Virus record (IMG/VR): IMGVR_UViG_3300036715_002448
Coordinates: 30,164 to 94,163 of that record
Length of the DNA stretch: 64,000 nucleotides
Direction: 5' to 3' (one strand)
From: a virus
Each line of letters opens with the position of its first letter. Positions within the stretch are counted from its first letter, which is position 1. The notes below the pieces were generated by a model. That model did not search any database. It was not told where the DNA came from and saw only the letters and a list, made by a program, of their open reading frames with translations. Shown here piece after piece: positions 33,816 through 42,834 of the stretch. The position numbers were made by a program, and so were the translations under genes.

Positions 33816-34413
33816 CTATTTATAGTACTTAATAAAAACATCTGATCCTGCATCATATATTCTTCTATAACCATTTAATTGAATACAAATAACTTGAAGT
33901 ACCATTGTTTTTTAAAAATGTTTTAGCTCTTTTATCTTGTATTAATTTAGATTGTAGTGGACTTTCTACCCCATATTTATTTAACATGGTTTTTTTATTT
34001 TCATTTGTACTTCTTTGTTTTGTAAAGAACAAGTACTCCCGTATTTTAATAGATTAGTTTTTTGTATTTTATCTTTAGTTGATTGTAGTACACTTGTATT
34101 TTTTATACCATATCGTTCCATGTTAGATTTAACATATGATTCAGTTCTATTTCTATCTACACAAATTTTAGAATTACATGTTTTCAAATAACCTTTTGAA
34201 AAACTATTGAATTTTTTAGGTTTGCCACAACTACATAAAGGTATTTGATCTAATTTTTCTTTTATTAACCACAATTTTTTCACTATAACAAGACGCTCCT
34301 ACAAACATATTATCAATATATTCTTTGTTGTGTTTATATATTGATAAAGTAGATTTTGGAGAGGCTATTAGTCTATTAATAATATCATTCAATTTGAAAG
34401 TATCTTGGCTCAT
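33816..34413 (-). pseudogene. Decayed free-standing homing-endonuclease gene beside the capsid gene
   Basis: From the ATG at 34413 the frame reads M-S-Q-D-T-F-K-L-N-D-I, then shifts at the A run in G-A-A-A-A-A-A near 34284 into L-C-S-C-G-K-P-K-K-F and the repeat-like N-L-L-K-Y-G-S-T-C-S-L-Q. A second shift near 33993 continues M-L-N-K-Y-G-V-E-S-P-L-Q-S-K, and a third near 33890 reads N-G-Y-R-R-I-Y-D-A-G-S-D-V. These are segments typical of phage homing endonucleases. No intact nuclease core remains. The promoter upstream is intact. Confidence 0.7.
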
Positions 34414-34433
34414 AAAGTTTAATATATTGTTTT

Positions 34434-34443
34434 TATTTATATC
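34434..34443 (-). promoter_or_regulatory. Late-type promoter of the decayed endonuclease gene
   Basis: The minus strand reads GATATAAATA, 20 nt before the ATG at 34413. It is kept although the gene is broken. Confidence 0.55.
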
Positions 34444-34476
34444 AAAATTTAATAAAAGTTTTAGATTTTTAAACAA

Positions 34477-34512
34477 AAAAATAGCTACTTAAATAAATAA
34501 GTAGCTATTTTT
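34477..34512 (-). terminator. Strong intrinsic terminator after the major capsid gene
   Basis: A 14-bp perfect stem (34477-34490 with 34499-34512) encloses an 8-nt loop; on the minus strand a run of seven T follows. It lies 20 nt after the capsid stop codon, as expected for a very highly expressed gene. Confidence 0.85.
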
Positions 34513-34532
34513 AATAAAGTTTATCTAAATGG

Positions 34533-36158
34533 TTACACTAAACCATTGAAAGCGGCATTCATGAATACACCTGATGTAAGATACATAGTTTCTGGGTGGA
34601 AACCTGCTTCAACCAACGCATAGCGAGATTTTACAGCTACTTTAGGTGCCATAGTACCTTCAGCGATAGTTTGAACTGATTCAGCCATTAAGTAAGGCAT
34701 AAATACCAAACCTGGAGAATTTCCATCACCTTTACGTCCAACTAAGAAACGAGTATCATTCCAAGCCATGTTAGGGTCATTATAGATCGCAAGACCTGCA
34801 AGAGTACCAACTGGATAAAGTGATCCACTCATTTGATTAATTGTGTTTGCCATAGGAGCAGCGATGAAACCTGCAACATCTTGCAATGCTGAACAAACTT
34901 GTCCGTTAGTTACTACGAAAGTAGCTGGACCTCTACGGCCACGGATAGCGATTAAGTTAGCAATAGCTAAGATTTTAGACAAGATTTTACGTTGACGACT
35001 ATGAAGATTTTCAGATGCTGAGTTAACAACTTCAGTTGGATTCATCCAAGCAGCTTTCAATAATGCTGAGTTTATATAAGCTCCAAATGCAGTAGTAGAA
35101 TTAGCAGTAGCAGAAGCTGATACTGTAGCACCAGTAGCACCGATATTTACGAAGAAGTTAGTACCTTGAGTACGCATTATTGCTTCGTGATTAGTTTCAC
35201 CAAGACGGAACAAATATCCAAGGATATTTTTGTTCAATGATTGAGTTACTTCATTAATAAGAACAGATTCTACTTGAGAAACTGCATCAATACCAAATTG
35301 TTTCAAATCTTGAACTTGTTCACGAGTAACGGCAGCTGCAACTTGGAAAGTTTTAGCTTCAACTGACTTGTTGAATAAAGTCAAGTTCATTACATTATCT
35401 TGAGTAGATTCACCTTGAGCACGGCTATAAGGATCATTAACAGCATTGGTATAATCTTGGTTAGCAAGAGAAGAACCAGAGAAACCTGTAATGTGATCTT
35501 CAAGAGCTTTTACTAATTCAATAGTTAAACCAGATGTTGGACCAGTTACACCACCAATACCAGTAGTTCCGATTGCACTTGTAACAACTGCAAGAAGAGT
35601 ACCTGCTGTAAGAGTTCCTTGTACGTGGAAGATAGGATAACCATCAAGACGAGAAGCTCCAACATAAGCAAGAGTTACGCCATTGATAGGTGTAGAAGTT
35701 GCACCGGCTACGAAAGCAGGAATCGCAGTTGAACCATAGTTAACTTTGATTAACAATGGAAGATTTGCACCTGTTCCATTAGTTTGTCCACCAGCGTATA
35801 CGAAATCTAAATAAGTTAATACACCCATTGGACCGGGCATTGGAACAACAGGAAGCAAGTCAAGACCTACAGTTTGAGCAGCAACTTGCATTGCCAAAGG
35901 AAGCAAAGTATGAGCTTTGTCACCTGAACCTTTATCTGCACCAGCGAATTGGTTTTGAAGACCTGGGTCTCCTGGGAAACGAGTTGCTCCCATACCGTTA
36001 ACCGAACCTAACTGAGCATAAGCGTTGTTTTCGTAAAGTTCGTGGTAGTGGCAATATTTTGACATCCAATTTACTTTTTCTCTTTCAGAGATTCCAGTGT
36101 TAGATTCAATAATAGGTGCCCATTTTCCAACGACTTCAGATTCGTTAATTAAATACAT
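34533..36158 (-). CDS. 23: Major capsid protein, gp23-like
   Basis: 541 residues (T4 gp23: 521). The N-terminal region (about 1-55, ending H-E-L-Y-E-N-N-A-Y-A) corresponds to the part of gp23 removed by the head protease. Typical segments follow: L-P-L-A-M-Q-V-A-A-Q-T-V-G-L-D-L-L-P near 88, K-S-R-Y-A-L-V-E-A-G-F near 508 and H-P-E-T-M-Y-L near 520, with R-E-Q-V-Q-D-L near 276. Base composition is less A+T-rich than its neighbours, in keeping with high expression. A terminator follows directly. Confidence 0.93.
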   Translation of the reverse strand: MYLINESEVVGKWAPIIESNTGISEREKVNWMSKYCHYHELYENNAYAQLGSVNGMGATRFPGDPGLQNQFAGADKGSGDKAHTLLPLAMQVAAQTVGLDLLPVVPMPGPMGVLTYLDFVYAGGQTNGTGANLPLLIKVNYGSTAIPAFVAGATSTPINGVTLAYVGASRLDGYPIFHVQGTLTAGTLLAVVTSAIGTTGIGGVTGPTSGLTIELVKALEDHITGFSGSSLANQDYTNAVNDPYSRAQGESTQDNVMNLTLFNKSVEAKTFQVAAAVTREQVQDLKQFGIDAVSQVESVLINEVTQSLNKNILGYLFRLGETNHEAIMRTQGTNFFVNIGATGATVSASATANSTTAFGAYINSALLKAAWMNPTEVVNSASENLHSRQRKILSKILAIANLIAIRGRRGPATFVVTNGQVCSALQDVAGFIAAPMANTINQMSGSLYPVGTLAGLAIYNDPNMAWNDTRFLVGRKGDGNSPGLVFMPYLMAESVQTIAEGTMAPKVAVKSRYALVEAGFHPETMYLTSGVFMNAAFNGLV

Positions 36159-36288
36159 ATTATTTTTTTATTTTTTTTTGTTTATTTTAAACTTTTTTGC
36201 TTTTGTTCTGTTAGCAAATTATTATTAGTTAAAGTATATATCACTTTGTTTTTTAGAAAAGTTCACTTTTTTGTAATTTTTTGATATT

Positions 36289-36510
36289 TTATCTATTTTT
36301 ATTTGGAATTTTATACATATCCTCTAAAATATCAAACAAAAGCATTGCTGCATCTTTTTCATTCTTAACATAACCTTTAGATTTTGCTATAACAATATCA
36401 TTAAGGAATGTTTTTATATTATCTTGGATTGCTATTTTAACATCAACAAATCCTTCATTTAATGGTATTTGTTCTTTAATGAACTCATTAAATTTTTGTA
36501 GGTTTTTCAT
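36289..36510 (-). CDS. Small head-internal protein candidate with capsid-targeting-like leader
   Basis: 73 residues from the Met at 36510, chosen because M-K-N-L-Q-K-F-N-E-F-I-K-E matches the shared leader; a start at 36522 would add four residues and overlap the upstream gene. The rest is a short helical domain (I-A-I-Q-D-N-I-K-T-F-L-N-D-I). It lies between the capsid gene and another leader-bearing gene. Function unknown. Confidence 0.5.
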   Translation of the reverse strand: MKNLQKFNEFIKEQIPLNEGFVDVKIAIQDNIKTFLNDIVIAKSKGYVKNEKDAAMLLFDILEDMYKIPNKNR

Positions 36511-36514
36511 AGTA

Positions 36515-37486
36515 TTAAGCATTTGCTAATAAAGCATTTAACCTTTCTTCGGCTGTATCAGCCCATGTTTTATAAGAATCAGAATTATTTCGTATGTATG
36601 ATTTGTATTCATTATACCAATAGTTAAATGCACTTACAATATCATTATATTTTCTTGTTAAAGCTTCAAGTTTACTATAATCAATTTTGTTTAAATAAGC
36701 CGATTCCATTTCACCTTCTTTACCAAATTTTCCTGTAGAAAATGTTACTAAGTCATTAAATGGTATTTTAGACGCTTCTTCAATTTCTTTTCGTATTTTA
36801 GAGATAACTGACTCAACTTTTTCTGCAATTGGTTTAGAACCTTTATTTAGTTTGCTTGCTTTAATTGCATCATCATATCTACGTTGATTTGCATAAAGAA
36901 TATCTGTTTCTTTCATAAGAGCTATAGCACCTTTTTGAGCTATTGCTCTATCTGTTCTTAAACTAGAAGAAGAATACTGTTCCAAAGTCGACCATTTAAT
37001 AGCAAATGCAGCACATTCAATATCATCAAATAGTCTAGAAACTGCTAGTGCTCCTTCTAATGGTTTTTCATACTTATTAGTAGCAACACGAGAGTCAAGA
37101 ATATCATAATAACCTCCATAAAGAAAATTCATACCTTTTGTAATTAACAAACTATTTGCTCTTAAATAAATATTATTATCTCGTTTTACTCCCCATTTTG
37201 TATAAGTGGTTTGATTCCATTTAACAGTTTGTTGTTTTGAATTATACCAAAAAATAACATAATCGGTGTCTTTGGCTAATTTTTTATTAAAACGTTCGTC
37301 TTCTTTTGGTATAATCTCGGAATCAGGTATTTGGTCCCAAAGAATTCCTTTAGGTAATTTAGTTGCAAAATTTCCTTTGCTACCCCCTATAAAATTAGAT
37401 TTAAAATCTGCAAGTATTTGACTTTTAAAAGACTCTAAAAGAAGGCTTTCATTAACAAATTCATCAAATGTTATAATATTTTTCAT
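36515..37486 (-). CDS. Head-internal protein candidate with capsid-targeting-like leader
   Basis: 323 residues. The leader is M-K-N-I-I-T-F-D-E-F-V-N-E-S. The middle region has Y-V-I-F-W-Y-N near residue 72, W-N-Q-T-T-Y-T-K-W near 85, and I-Y-L-R-A-N-S-L-L near 101; the first two also occur in spirit in 29364-29810. The C-terminal 120 residues are helical. By analogy with T4 internal proteins it may be injected with the DNA. No enzymatic motif is certain. Confidence 0.55.
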   Translation of the reverse strand: MKNIITFDEFVNESLLLESFKSQILADFKSNFIGGSKGNFATKLPKGILWDQIPDSEIIPKEDERFNKKLAKDTDYVIFWYNSKQQTVKWNQTTYTKWGVKRDNNIYLRANSLLITKGMNFLYGGYYDILDSRVATNKYEKPLEGALAVSRLFDDIECAAFAIKWSTLEQYSSSSLRTDRAIAQKGAIALMKETDILYANQRRYDDAIKASKLNKGSKPIAEKVESVISKIRKEIEEASKIPFNDLVTFSTGKFGKEGEMESAYLNKIDYSKLEALTRKYNDIVSAFNYWYNEYKSYIRNNSDSYKTWADTAEERLNALLANA

Positions 37487-37506
37487 GTTTAAATCTTTTA
37501 TTTAGT

Positions 37507-37542
37507 AAATAAAGTCAGACTTATTAAGGCCTAACTTTATTT
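37507..37542 (-). terminator. Imperfect hairpin after the protease-scaffold gene
   Basis: A 12-bp stem with one mismatch (37507-37518 with 37531-37542) lies 18 nt after the stop of the protease-scaffold gene and just before the next start. No long T run, so it may slow or attenuate rather than stop transcription. Confidence 0.45.
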
Positions 37543-37559
37543 AAGTTTTTATTATTTTA

Positions 37560-39392
37560 TTAACGATTAAATCTGCGTTTCAAACCTTCTTGAACAGCTT
37601 CCATATATGCATTTGGAGTTTCATATGAGTGAGTTTCGTTTAAATTCAAACCAGCTCTCAATTCAGACTCATTAACAACTTCTACTTTAGAAGGACGTAA
37701 GTCACGTGTCGACCAGAAGTTTTCAATTTTATAAGCAGTATCTAATGATCTAATAGATGCTTGTAAAATAATTTGATTTTTTTGCGATTCATTTAAGTTT
37801 GACCAACTTTCAAGATACTGAGCTGGCATATCAGTTAACCAATTCAATGCAACAGGTGCTTTACGTGTAGCATTTTCATAAATAGCTTCAACATCAGCGG
37901 TTCCATAGAATTTACTGTTTTCAAAAATTGTTATAATTCTTTTTTGTTCTTTTTCATCTAAAGCAGCAAATTCTGCTTTTTTACTTGCTGACATAAAATT
38001 CATGAAAGGTAATTTAACAGGACTTGGTTCTGTTTTTGCTTTTTCAAGAATAAGATCAAGTTTAGAAGTAATACTAGCTTTGTAGTCATCTACACTTTCT
38101 ACTATAGGAACAACTTTTTCATTAACAGTTTTAGTAGAAGGTATATGTGATTCTAAACCTTCATTCATTTCATTAATAACGTGGTCTACATAATTAATCA
38201 AGTTTTGAGTGTTTTCTTTCATATATTCCGTATAAGATACAGCCGAAGAAAGTCCTTCAATTATATAGTCATTATGAGAAATAATATTATCAACGTTTTC
38301 ATTGATATAGGTTTGATAAGCCCAACGGTTGTTTGATTCATTAGCAACATATTTACTAAATTCAATAACTTGATCAGTTTTTTCTGCAATAATCTTGCTA
38401 TATTCAATTCCTTTATCCGCTGATTCTGCTACCAATTTCACATACTCAATAAGTTTATCTGTCGACTCAGCAATTTTTTCGGTATAGTTAATACCATTTT
38501 CTACATTTTCTACAGCATAAGTTGCATAGTTTTTTACATTTTCAAGACCTTCGATTATATAATCATTATGTGAAATAAGATTATCAACAGTTTCAGCTAA
38601 ATGTTTAACATATCCTGTTAAAGCATTTACACGATCTGCTGTTGCTTCGGAATATCTTATAATACCTTCATTTAACTGAGTTCCTTTGTTTTCATTCAAT
38701 GAAGATAACATTTCGTTCAACTTAGCAATTTCATTTTTAGTATATTTGGTATACTCGTTGAAATCTTCTAAGGTGATAAATTTAACGTCATCCATATTAG
38801 TTCCTTTGTTTATTTTATTTTCGTTTTGTTGATTTTCTTCTAAATAAGGTAATTCATAAATTTGTATCAAATCATCATTTGATAAACCAAAGTTTTCATT
38901 AACTCTATTTAATTCAGCATTTGCAAAACCTGGGTCCGCAACCAAATCATAAGTAAAAACTTTCTTGATTTGTACATGATTATCTGAACTTACAACACCA
39001 GCAGCACGACTTGAAATATGCAAAGGTACACCAGCATCCACTAATGCCATTGCTTGTTTACCTGCATCGGTGTTTAATAATCTAATTTTTCCGTAAACTT
39101 TATTAGTAGCTTCATCATATCTTAATTCTTCGATAATATGTGAAGCATTTTTAAGAGAAATATCAAAAGACTTTGGATGGTCAAGCTCTCCTAAAAGTTT
39201 GTTACCTTTTATTTTTTCTTGGAGTTCTTTTATATGAGGCATCATTTCTGATTTGTCATAAATCCTGTTGTTTTTATTTTTTACTCCAAATTCAGTAAAT
39301 ACTCCTTCCAAGCAATACTTACCAGAATTACTTGTGTTAGCAACTAAATTACCTTCAGAACGTTCAAGAACTAATAAATAGTTATTATTCAT
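37560..39392 (-). CDS. 21: Prohead protease fused to scaffold (gp21-gp22-like fusion)
   Basis: 610 residues. The N-terminal about 170 residues are the head maturation protease: G-E-L-D-H-P with the catalytic His at residue 72, and H-I-S-S-R-A-A-G with the catalytic Ser at 127-128. Residues about 200-610 are a long acidic, helical region with repeats (I-S-H-N-D-Y-I-I-E-G-L twice; Y-T/S-E/K-I-I/V-A-E-S/K in a series near 300-345), the character of a scaffold protein such as gp22. T4 keeps these as separate genes. The protease should cut the capsid and leader-bearing proteins. It lies between portal and capsid, as in T4. Confidence 0.82.
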   Translation of the reverse strand: MNNNYLLVLERSEGNLVANTSNSGKYCLEGVFTEFGVKNKNNRIYDKSEMMPHIKELQEKIKGNKLLGELDHPKSFDISLKNASHIIEELRYDEATNKVYGKIRLLNTDAGKQAMALVDAGVPLHISSRAAGVVSSDNHVQIKKVFTYDLVADPGFANAELNRVNENFGLSNDDLIQIYELPYLEENQQNENKINKGTNMDDVKFITLEDFNEYTKYTKNEIAKLNEMLSSLNENKGTQLNEGIIRYSEATADRVNALTGYVKHLAETVDNLISHNDYIIEGLENVKNYATYAVENVENGINYTEKIAESTDKLIEYVKLVAESADKGIEYSKIIAEKTDQVIEFSKYVANESNNRWAYQTYINENVDNIISHNDYIIEGLSSAVSYTEYMKENTQNLINYVDHVINEMNEGLESHIPSTKTVNEKVVPIVESVDDYKASITSKLDLILEKAKTEPSPVKLPFMNFMSASKKAEFAALDEKEQKRIITIFENSKFYGTADVEAIYENATRKAPVALNWLTDMPAQYLESWSNLNESQKNQIILQASIRSLDTAYKIENFWSTRDLRPSKVEVVNESELRAGLNLNETHSYETPNAYMEAVQEGLKRRFNR

Positions 39393-39403
39393 TATTTATA
39401 TTT

Positions 39404-39416
39404 TATTTTATATATC
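39404..39416 (-). promoter_or_regulatory. Late-type promoter for the protease-scaffold gene
   Basis: The minus strand reads GATATATAAAATA, 11 nt before the ATG at 39392. Confidence 0.6.
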
Positions 39417-39460
39417 TTTTTGCTTTTTGAAATTTTTAATCATTTTTGTGATAAATTTTC

Positions 39461-41110
39461 TTAAAATCCATCATCACCACTAGCTTGGCTATTGTCAACT
39501 TGACCGATTGCTATAGAGTCTTCTTTAGCCTTTTTAAGTTTAGCTTCATCTTCAAGTTTCTTATAATGTGCATTAGCACGTAAATCTTCTTCGGACATAC
39601 CGAGATAACGTTTAACAAGCCATTCAGAAGACCAGAATTTTACTTCATTCATATTAGCATCTTGTTCAACTAAAGAGTCTTTCATAGCAGTAATAAATTC
39701 AATTTTCTTTTGAAGAATTTCAATTTCTTTCATTTCTTCAAAAATGTTCATTTTATTAAATCTAATACCAATTTGATTTTTAAATGCATCATCTTCTCTT
39801 AATTCAGGATAGTCTAAACACATTTGCAACCATATAGGTTTAACAAGCATTTCTTGAAATACTGAACGAAGTCTTGTAATAAATCTTGAGAATTTTATTT
39901 CATCACGAGTAGTACCTTCTGCATTTAGTTCCCACGACGGAGGAGACTCTTGGTCAAAACGTGACATTGGAATTTTAGAAACTTTGATAAGTTTTTCACG
40001 GAAGTATTTAAGAGCATCAGTGTCAGATAAATCTGGTCCATCATTACCAATAGTTTCTATTTGTGGCTCACCTGAGTCACTTGAAGGCAGCCAGTATTCT
40101 TTGTTGAATGGCATCATTGATTTACCATTAACTTTTAATTCACCAGATTCTGTATCAAAGTCTATTTGTTCTCGATAGTTTTGCATCAAAACACCAAGGG
40201 ATTGTTTTGCTCTTGTTTTTGATTTACCACCTACCGGAATAACAAATTTAGTTTTAAATGAAGAGTTTACAGTAGCCCAAATAACACGAGAATGTTCCAT
40301 AATCCTTAAAAGATTAAAAGAACGAATAAGACGTTCTACATAAGAAACTCTTGAGCTTGTATTTGATTGAGAATATGAAATATAAAGGATTTGCGAATCA
40401 TAAAGCTTACGTTCTTTCCCGGGTTGATCTTTGTATTGTTTCCAGATTTTTTTACCTTCGTTATCAAGTCCTGGTTCCAAAGAAATTGGATCAAGTTCTT
40501 TAAAGCCAATAATTTTTGTTTGTTTTGTATTATAAATAATTTCAAATGCTAAAAAACCATCAATTAACCATTTTCTAAAAAATGACCATGCCGAAATATC
40601 ATTGTTAAAACCGAAGTATTGATAAATCTTTTTGAAATTATCATCTAGTGACATTTTTATATTAGCAAGAGTTTCGGGTTGAAGAGTTTCATCATCAACA
40701 GTTATAGGGTAACAAAAATAATTTTTATCATCATATACAATTGCTTCATCGCAAAGCGTATCTAAAATTTCTTCAATTTCATCTTGTACTGCAAATTTTC
40801 TTAAGTCTTCTCGTTTTTTAGGATATGATTTATCAAAAATAGAAATTGCTTTTCTTAAATTTATATCAGTCATTGATAAATTTGCAAATAATGCATAATC
40901 ATCATAGTCGCCGCCCATAATTCCAGTTGGATCCATTTTCCAACCGAAATTGTTTTCATTTGAACCAATAGCCTTTGAATTCCTCAACACCATATCATCA
41001 TATTTCATCCCGAAAGATGATAATGATTTAAGTAAGCTTGATACATTATTTTTAGATGCAGATGAAGTTTTTTCATTGAATAATGCATCTCTGTTTATAA
41101 AACCAGCCAT
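39461..41110 (-). CDS. 20: Portal protein, gp20-like
   Basis: 549 residues (T4 gp20: 524). Recognisable segments are Y-P-K-K-R-E-D-L near 95, I-E-E-I-L-D-T-L-C-D-E-A near 110 and M-P-F-N-K-E-Y-W-L-P near 333, followed by M-S-R-F-D-Q-E-S near 381 and T-R-D-E-I-K-F-S-R-F near 402. It forms the dodecameric ring through which DNA enters and the tail attaches. The C-terminus is acidic and disordered. A late-type promoter precedes it. Confidence 0.92.
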   Translation of the reverse strand: MAGFINRDALFNEKTSSASKNNVSSLLKSLSSFGMKYDDMVLRNSKAIGSNENNFGWKMDPTGIMGGDYDDYALFANLSMTDINLRKAISIFDKSYPKKREDLRKFAVQDEIEEILDTLCDEAIVYDDKNYFCYPITVDDETLQPETLANIKMSLDDNFKKIYQYFGFNNDISAWSFFRKWLIDGFLAFEIIYNTKQTKIIGFKELDPISLEPGLDNEGKKIWKQYKDQPGKERKLYDSQILYISYSQSNTSSRVSYVERLIRSFNLLRIMEHSRVIWATVNSSFKTKFVIPVGGKSKTRAKQSLGVLMQNYREQIDFDTESGELKVNGKSMMPFNKEYWLPSSDSGEPQIETIGNDGPDLSDTDALKYFREKLIKVSKIPMSRFDQESPPSWELNAEGTTRDEIKFSRFITRLRSVFQEMLVKPIWLQMCLDYPELREDDAFKNQIGIRFNKMNIFEEMKEIEILQKKIEFITAMKDSLVEQDANMNEVKFWSSEWLVKRYLGMSEEDLRANAHYKKLEDEAKLKKAKEDSIAIGQVDNSQASGDDGF

Positions 41111-41136
41111 ATTTATGTTATTTTAAGGTTGTCATT

Positions 41137-41148
41137 TATTTATATATC
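41137..41148 (-). promoter_or_regulatory. Late-type promoter for the portal gene
   Basis: The minus strand reads GATATATAAATA with a perfect TATAAATA, 26 nt before the ATG at 41110. Confidence 0.65.
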
Positions 41149-41153
41149 ACTCT

Positions 41154-41915
41154 TTATTTTCTTAACTTGAACAATCCTTTTCTGTGGTTTTCCTCGAGTT
41201 TATCCCTCATCGAACCTATATTTTTATTATAGTATGATATGTATCTAATAAAATTCAAGTAAATTCTTCTTAAAGAATAACCTTCTGTTACAAGTTGTGG
41301 ATATTTAGGTGGAGTATTCATTCTTGCAACAGTTTTCCATTCCTCGTAAGCTATACAAGTTAAAGTTGGTTGTATATTTTCCATTTTGTATATTCGCATA
41401 CCAAATGAAAATCCTACTTTATCCATTAATTTTTTAATTTTATACAAGTTTAACAACACATAACCTTGATTTTTGGCATCATTAGGTGCTTTTTTAATTT
41501 CTGCATCATATTTAGATTTATATAGAGTCCTTATTGTTTTAAGGAAAAACAATCTTGCTCTTAAAGGGTACCAACTAAGATTAATTCCTAACAAAACTGG
41601 TCCATTTGTTGTATCTTTTAATCCAAAAATAAGAGCTATGGGATGCCTATCCCAGTACGATAAGTTTTCACCAGTTTCTGCATTGTATTTAAAAATGTAA
41701 ATTTTTCCTGGTAATAATCTACGGTTTGTTACAACTTGAACTTTTGTGGATTTGTTTTTAAGTTCATTTTCATACCAAGCAATGGCTTCGGAAGAAGTCA
41801 TTTTATTTTTAGTTGAAAATTCATCTTCAATACTAGCTTCTCTTGGTTTAACAATATCATTTGTAGCATTATCTACTGCATTAAAAATAATATTTAATTC
41901 ATCTTCAATATGCAT
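41154..41915 (-). CDS. Conserved T4-type phage protein of unknown function
   Basis: 253 residues. L-P-G-K-I-Y-I-F-K-Y near 68, Y-W-D-R-H-P-I-A near 86 and L-L-G-I-N-L-S-W-Y-P near 107 form a pattern (P-G-K-x-Y-x-F-x-Y ... D-R-x-P ... G-L-N-x-x-Y-L-P) that I recall from T4-like marine phages, where it has no firm function. It lies between the portal and the head-completion nuclease genes, so a head or head-tail joining role is likely. Confidence 0.6.
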   Translation of the reverse strand: MHIEDELNIIFNAVDNATNDIVKPREASIEDEFSTKNKMTSSEAIAWYENELKNKSTKVQVVTNRRLLPGKIYIFKYNAETGENLSYWDRHPIALIFGLKDTTNGPVLLGINLSWYPLRARLFFLKTIRTLYKSKYDAEIKKAPNDAKNQGYVLLNLYKIKKLMDKVGFSFGMRIYKMENIQPTLTCIAYEEWKTVARMNTPPKYPQLVTEGYSLRRIYLNFIRYISYYNKNIGSMRDKLEENHRKGLFKLRK

Positions 41916-41927
41916 GATTATTAAATT

Positions 41928-42401
41928 TTATTTTGCCGTAGAGAAAAACTCCTCAGTAACAAAAGTAAATTCCCAACCTCTAGATTCTGCAAATTTAACT
42001 GCTGCTTGATGTTTACTCATGTTCATTAACCAAGTGTTATATGCCCACTTATAAGCTGCTACTGTTTTAGGTGTTTTTCTCTTAGGTTCTGTAGGTTTTT
42101 TTAATTGTGCCTTTGGTTTAATTTCAACTAAAAGAACCTTCCCGGTATCTAATTTAACTAAATAGTCCGGATAGTATGTGTGGTATTTATTGTCTACTAA
42201 ATTAAAATACTTAATTGCTACTGACTCTGACGTCCATCCTATAATTTGAGGATTCCTTTCACAATATAAACAAAATTTTCTTTCCCAAGATGATCTAAAA
42301 ATAACAGGTCCCGTACCTAGATATTTTTTGCACTCATTTAAGGCAAAATACCCCTGCACGAAACCTGATTTTTTTGATGGCTTAAGTTGTTTAATGTCCA
42401 T
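41928..42401 (-). CDS. 4: Head completion nuclease, gp4-like
   Basis: 157 residues (T4 gp4: 150). F-R-S-S-W-E-R-K-F near 35 supplies a catalytic Glu; Y-Y-P-D-Y-L-V near 76 and V-E-I-K-P-K near 92 supply the P-D...E-x-K core of a TnsA-like endonuclease. T4 gp4 finishes DNA-filled heads so that tails can join. The family match is good by motif and size, and head-gene neighbours support it. Confidence 0.78.
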   Translation of the reverse strand: MDIKQLKPSKKSGFVQGYFALNECKKYLGTGPVIFRSSWERKFCLYCERNPQIIGWTSESVAIKYFNLVDNKYHTYYPDYLVKLDTGKVLLVEIKPKAQLKKPTEPKRKTPKTVAAYKWAYNTWLMNMSKHQAAVKFAESRGWEFTFVTEEFFSTAK

Positions 42402-42418
42402 CTAAAATGTTAATAATT

Positions 42419-42718
42419 TTATTCTGCTACTTCTACAACACCATTAGCAGCAATAACTGCTTGCATTTCTTCATCATTTAAAGAAATATCATGAGCTTCA
42501 TCTTCTCCATTAAAAATGTAAGAACCATCAGTTACACCTTGGTATAACATGTCAGTGTTTTTAACACCATCAATAGTCAAAACATACTCTTTACCAGGTA
42601 CTAATTCATCTATAGAAGACAATACTTTAGCAATTGGATCTTCATCAATTGTTTTAGATGGATCAAAAACGTCGTATTGTTCGTTTACAAATTCGTCAAA
42701 TGATAATAATTTTTTCAT
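42419..42718 (-). CDS. Small acidic head-internal protein candidate with capsid-targeting-like leader
   Basis: 99 residues. The leader is M-K-K-L-L-S-F-D-E-F-V-N-E-Q. The rest is strongly acidic (many Asp and Glu) with a probable small beta domain (G-K-E-Y-V-L-T-I-D-G-V near 43). It has its own late-type promoter. It could be a packaged internal protein or a small scaffold component. Confidence 0.55.
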   Translation of the reverse strand: MKKLLSFDEFVNEQYDVFDPSKTIDEDPIAKVLSSIDELVPGKEYVLTIDGVKNTDMLYQGVTDGSYIFNGEDEAHDISLNDEEMQAVIAANGVVEVAE

Positions 42719-42742
42719 ATTGTTTATTTTTTTTAGTTATTT

Positions 42743-42755
42743 TAATTTATATATC
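42743..42755 (-). promoter_or_regulatory. Late-type promoter variant for 42419-42718
   Basis: The minus strand reads GATATATAAATTA, 24 nt before the ATG at 42718; the last positions depart from the perfect TATAAATA. Confidence 0.5.
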
Positions 42756-42834
42756 TCTGTTATTTTTTGTGTATTATAAATTCATATTGTCATTACATTA
42801 TATCAGAAGTATATGCGTAAGTTCCTGTTCCTAC

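Noticed and set aside
36231-36245. TATATATC-like element upstream of the capsid gene as a late promoter
   Set aside because: It lacks the TATAAATA core (it reads GATATATACTTT on the minus strand) and lies more than 70 nt from the start, so I did not list it although the capsid gene must have a strong promoter.
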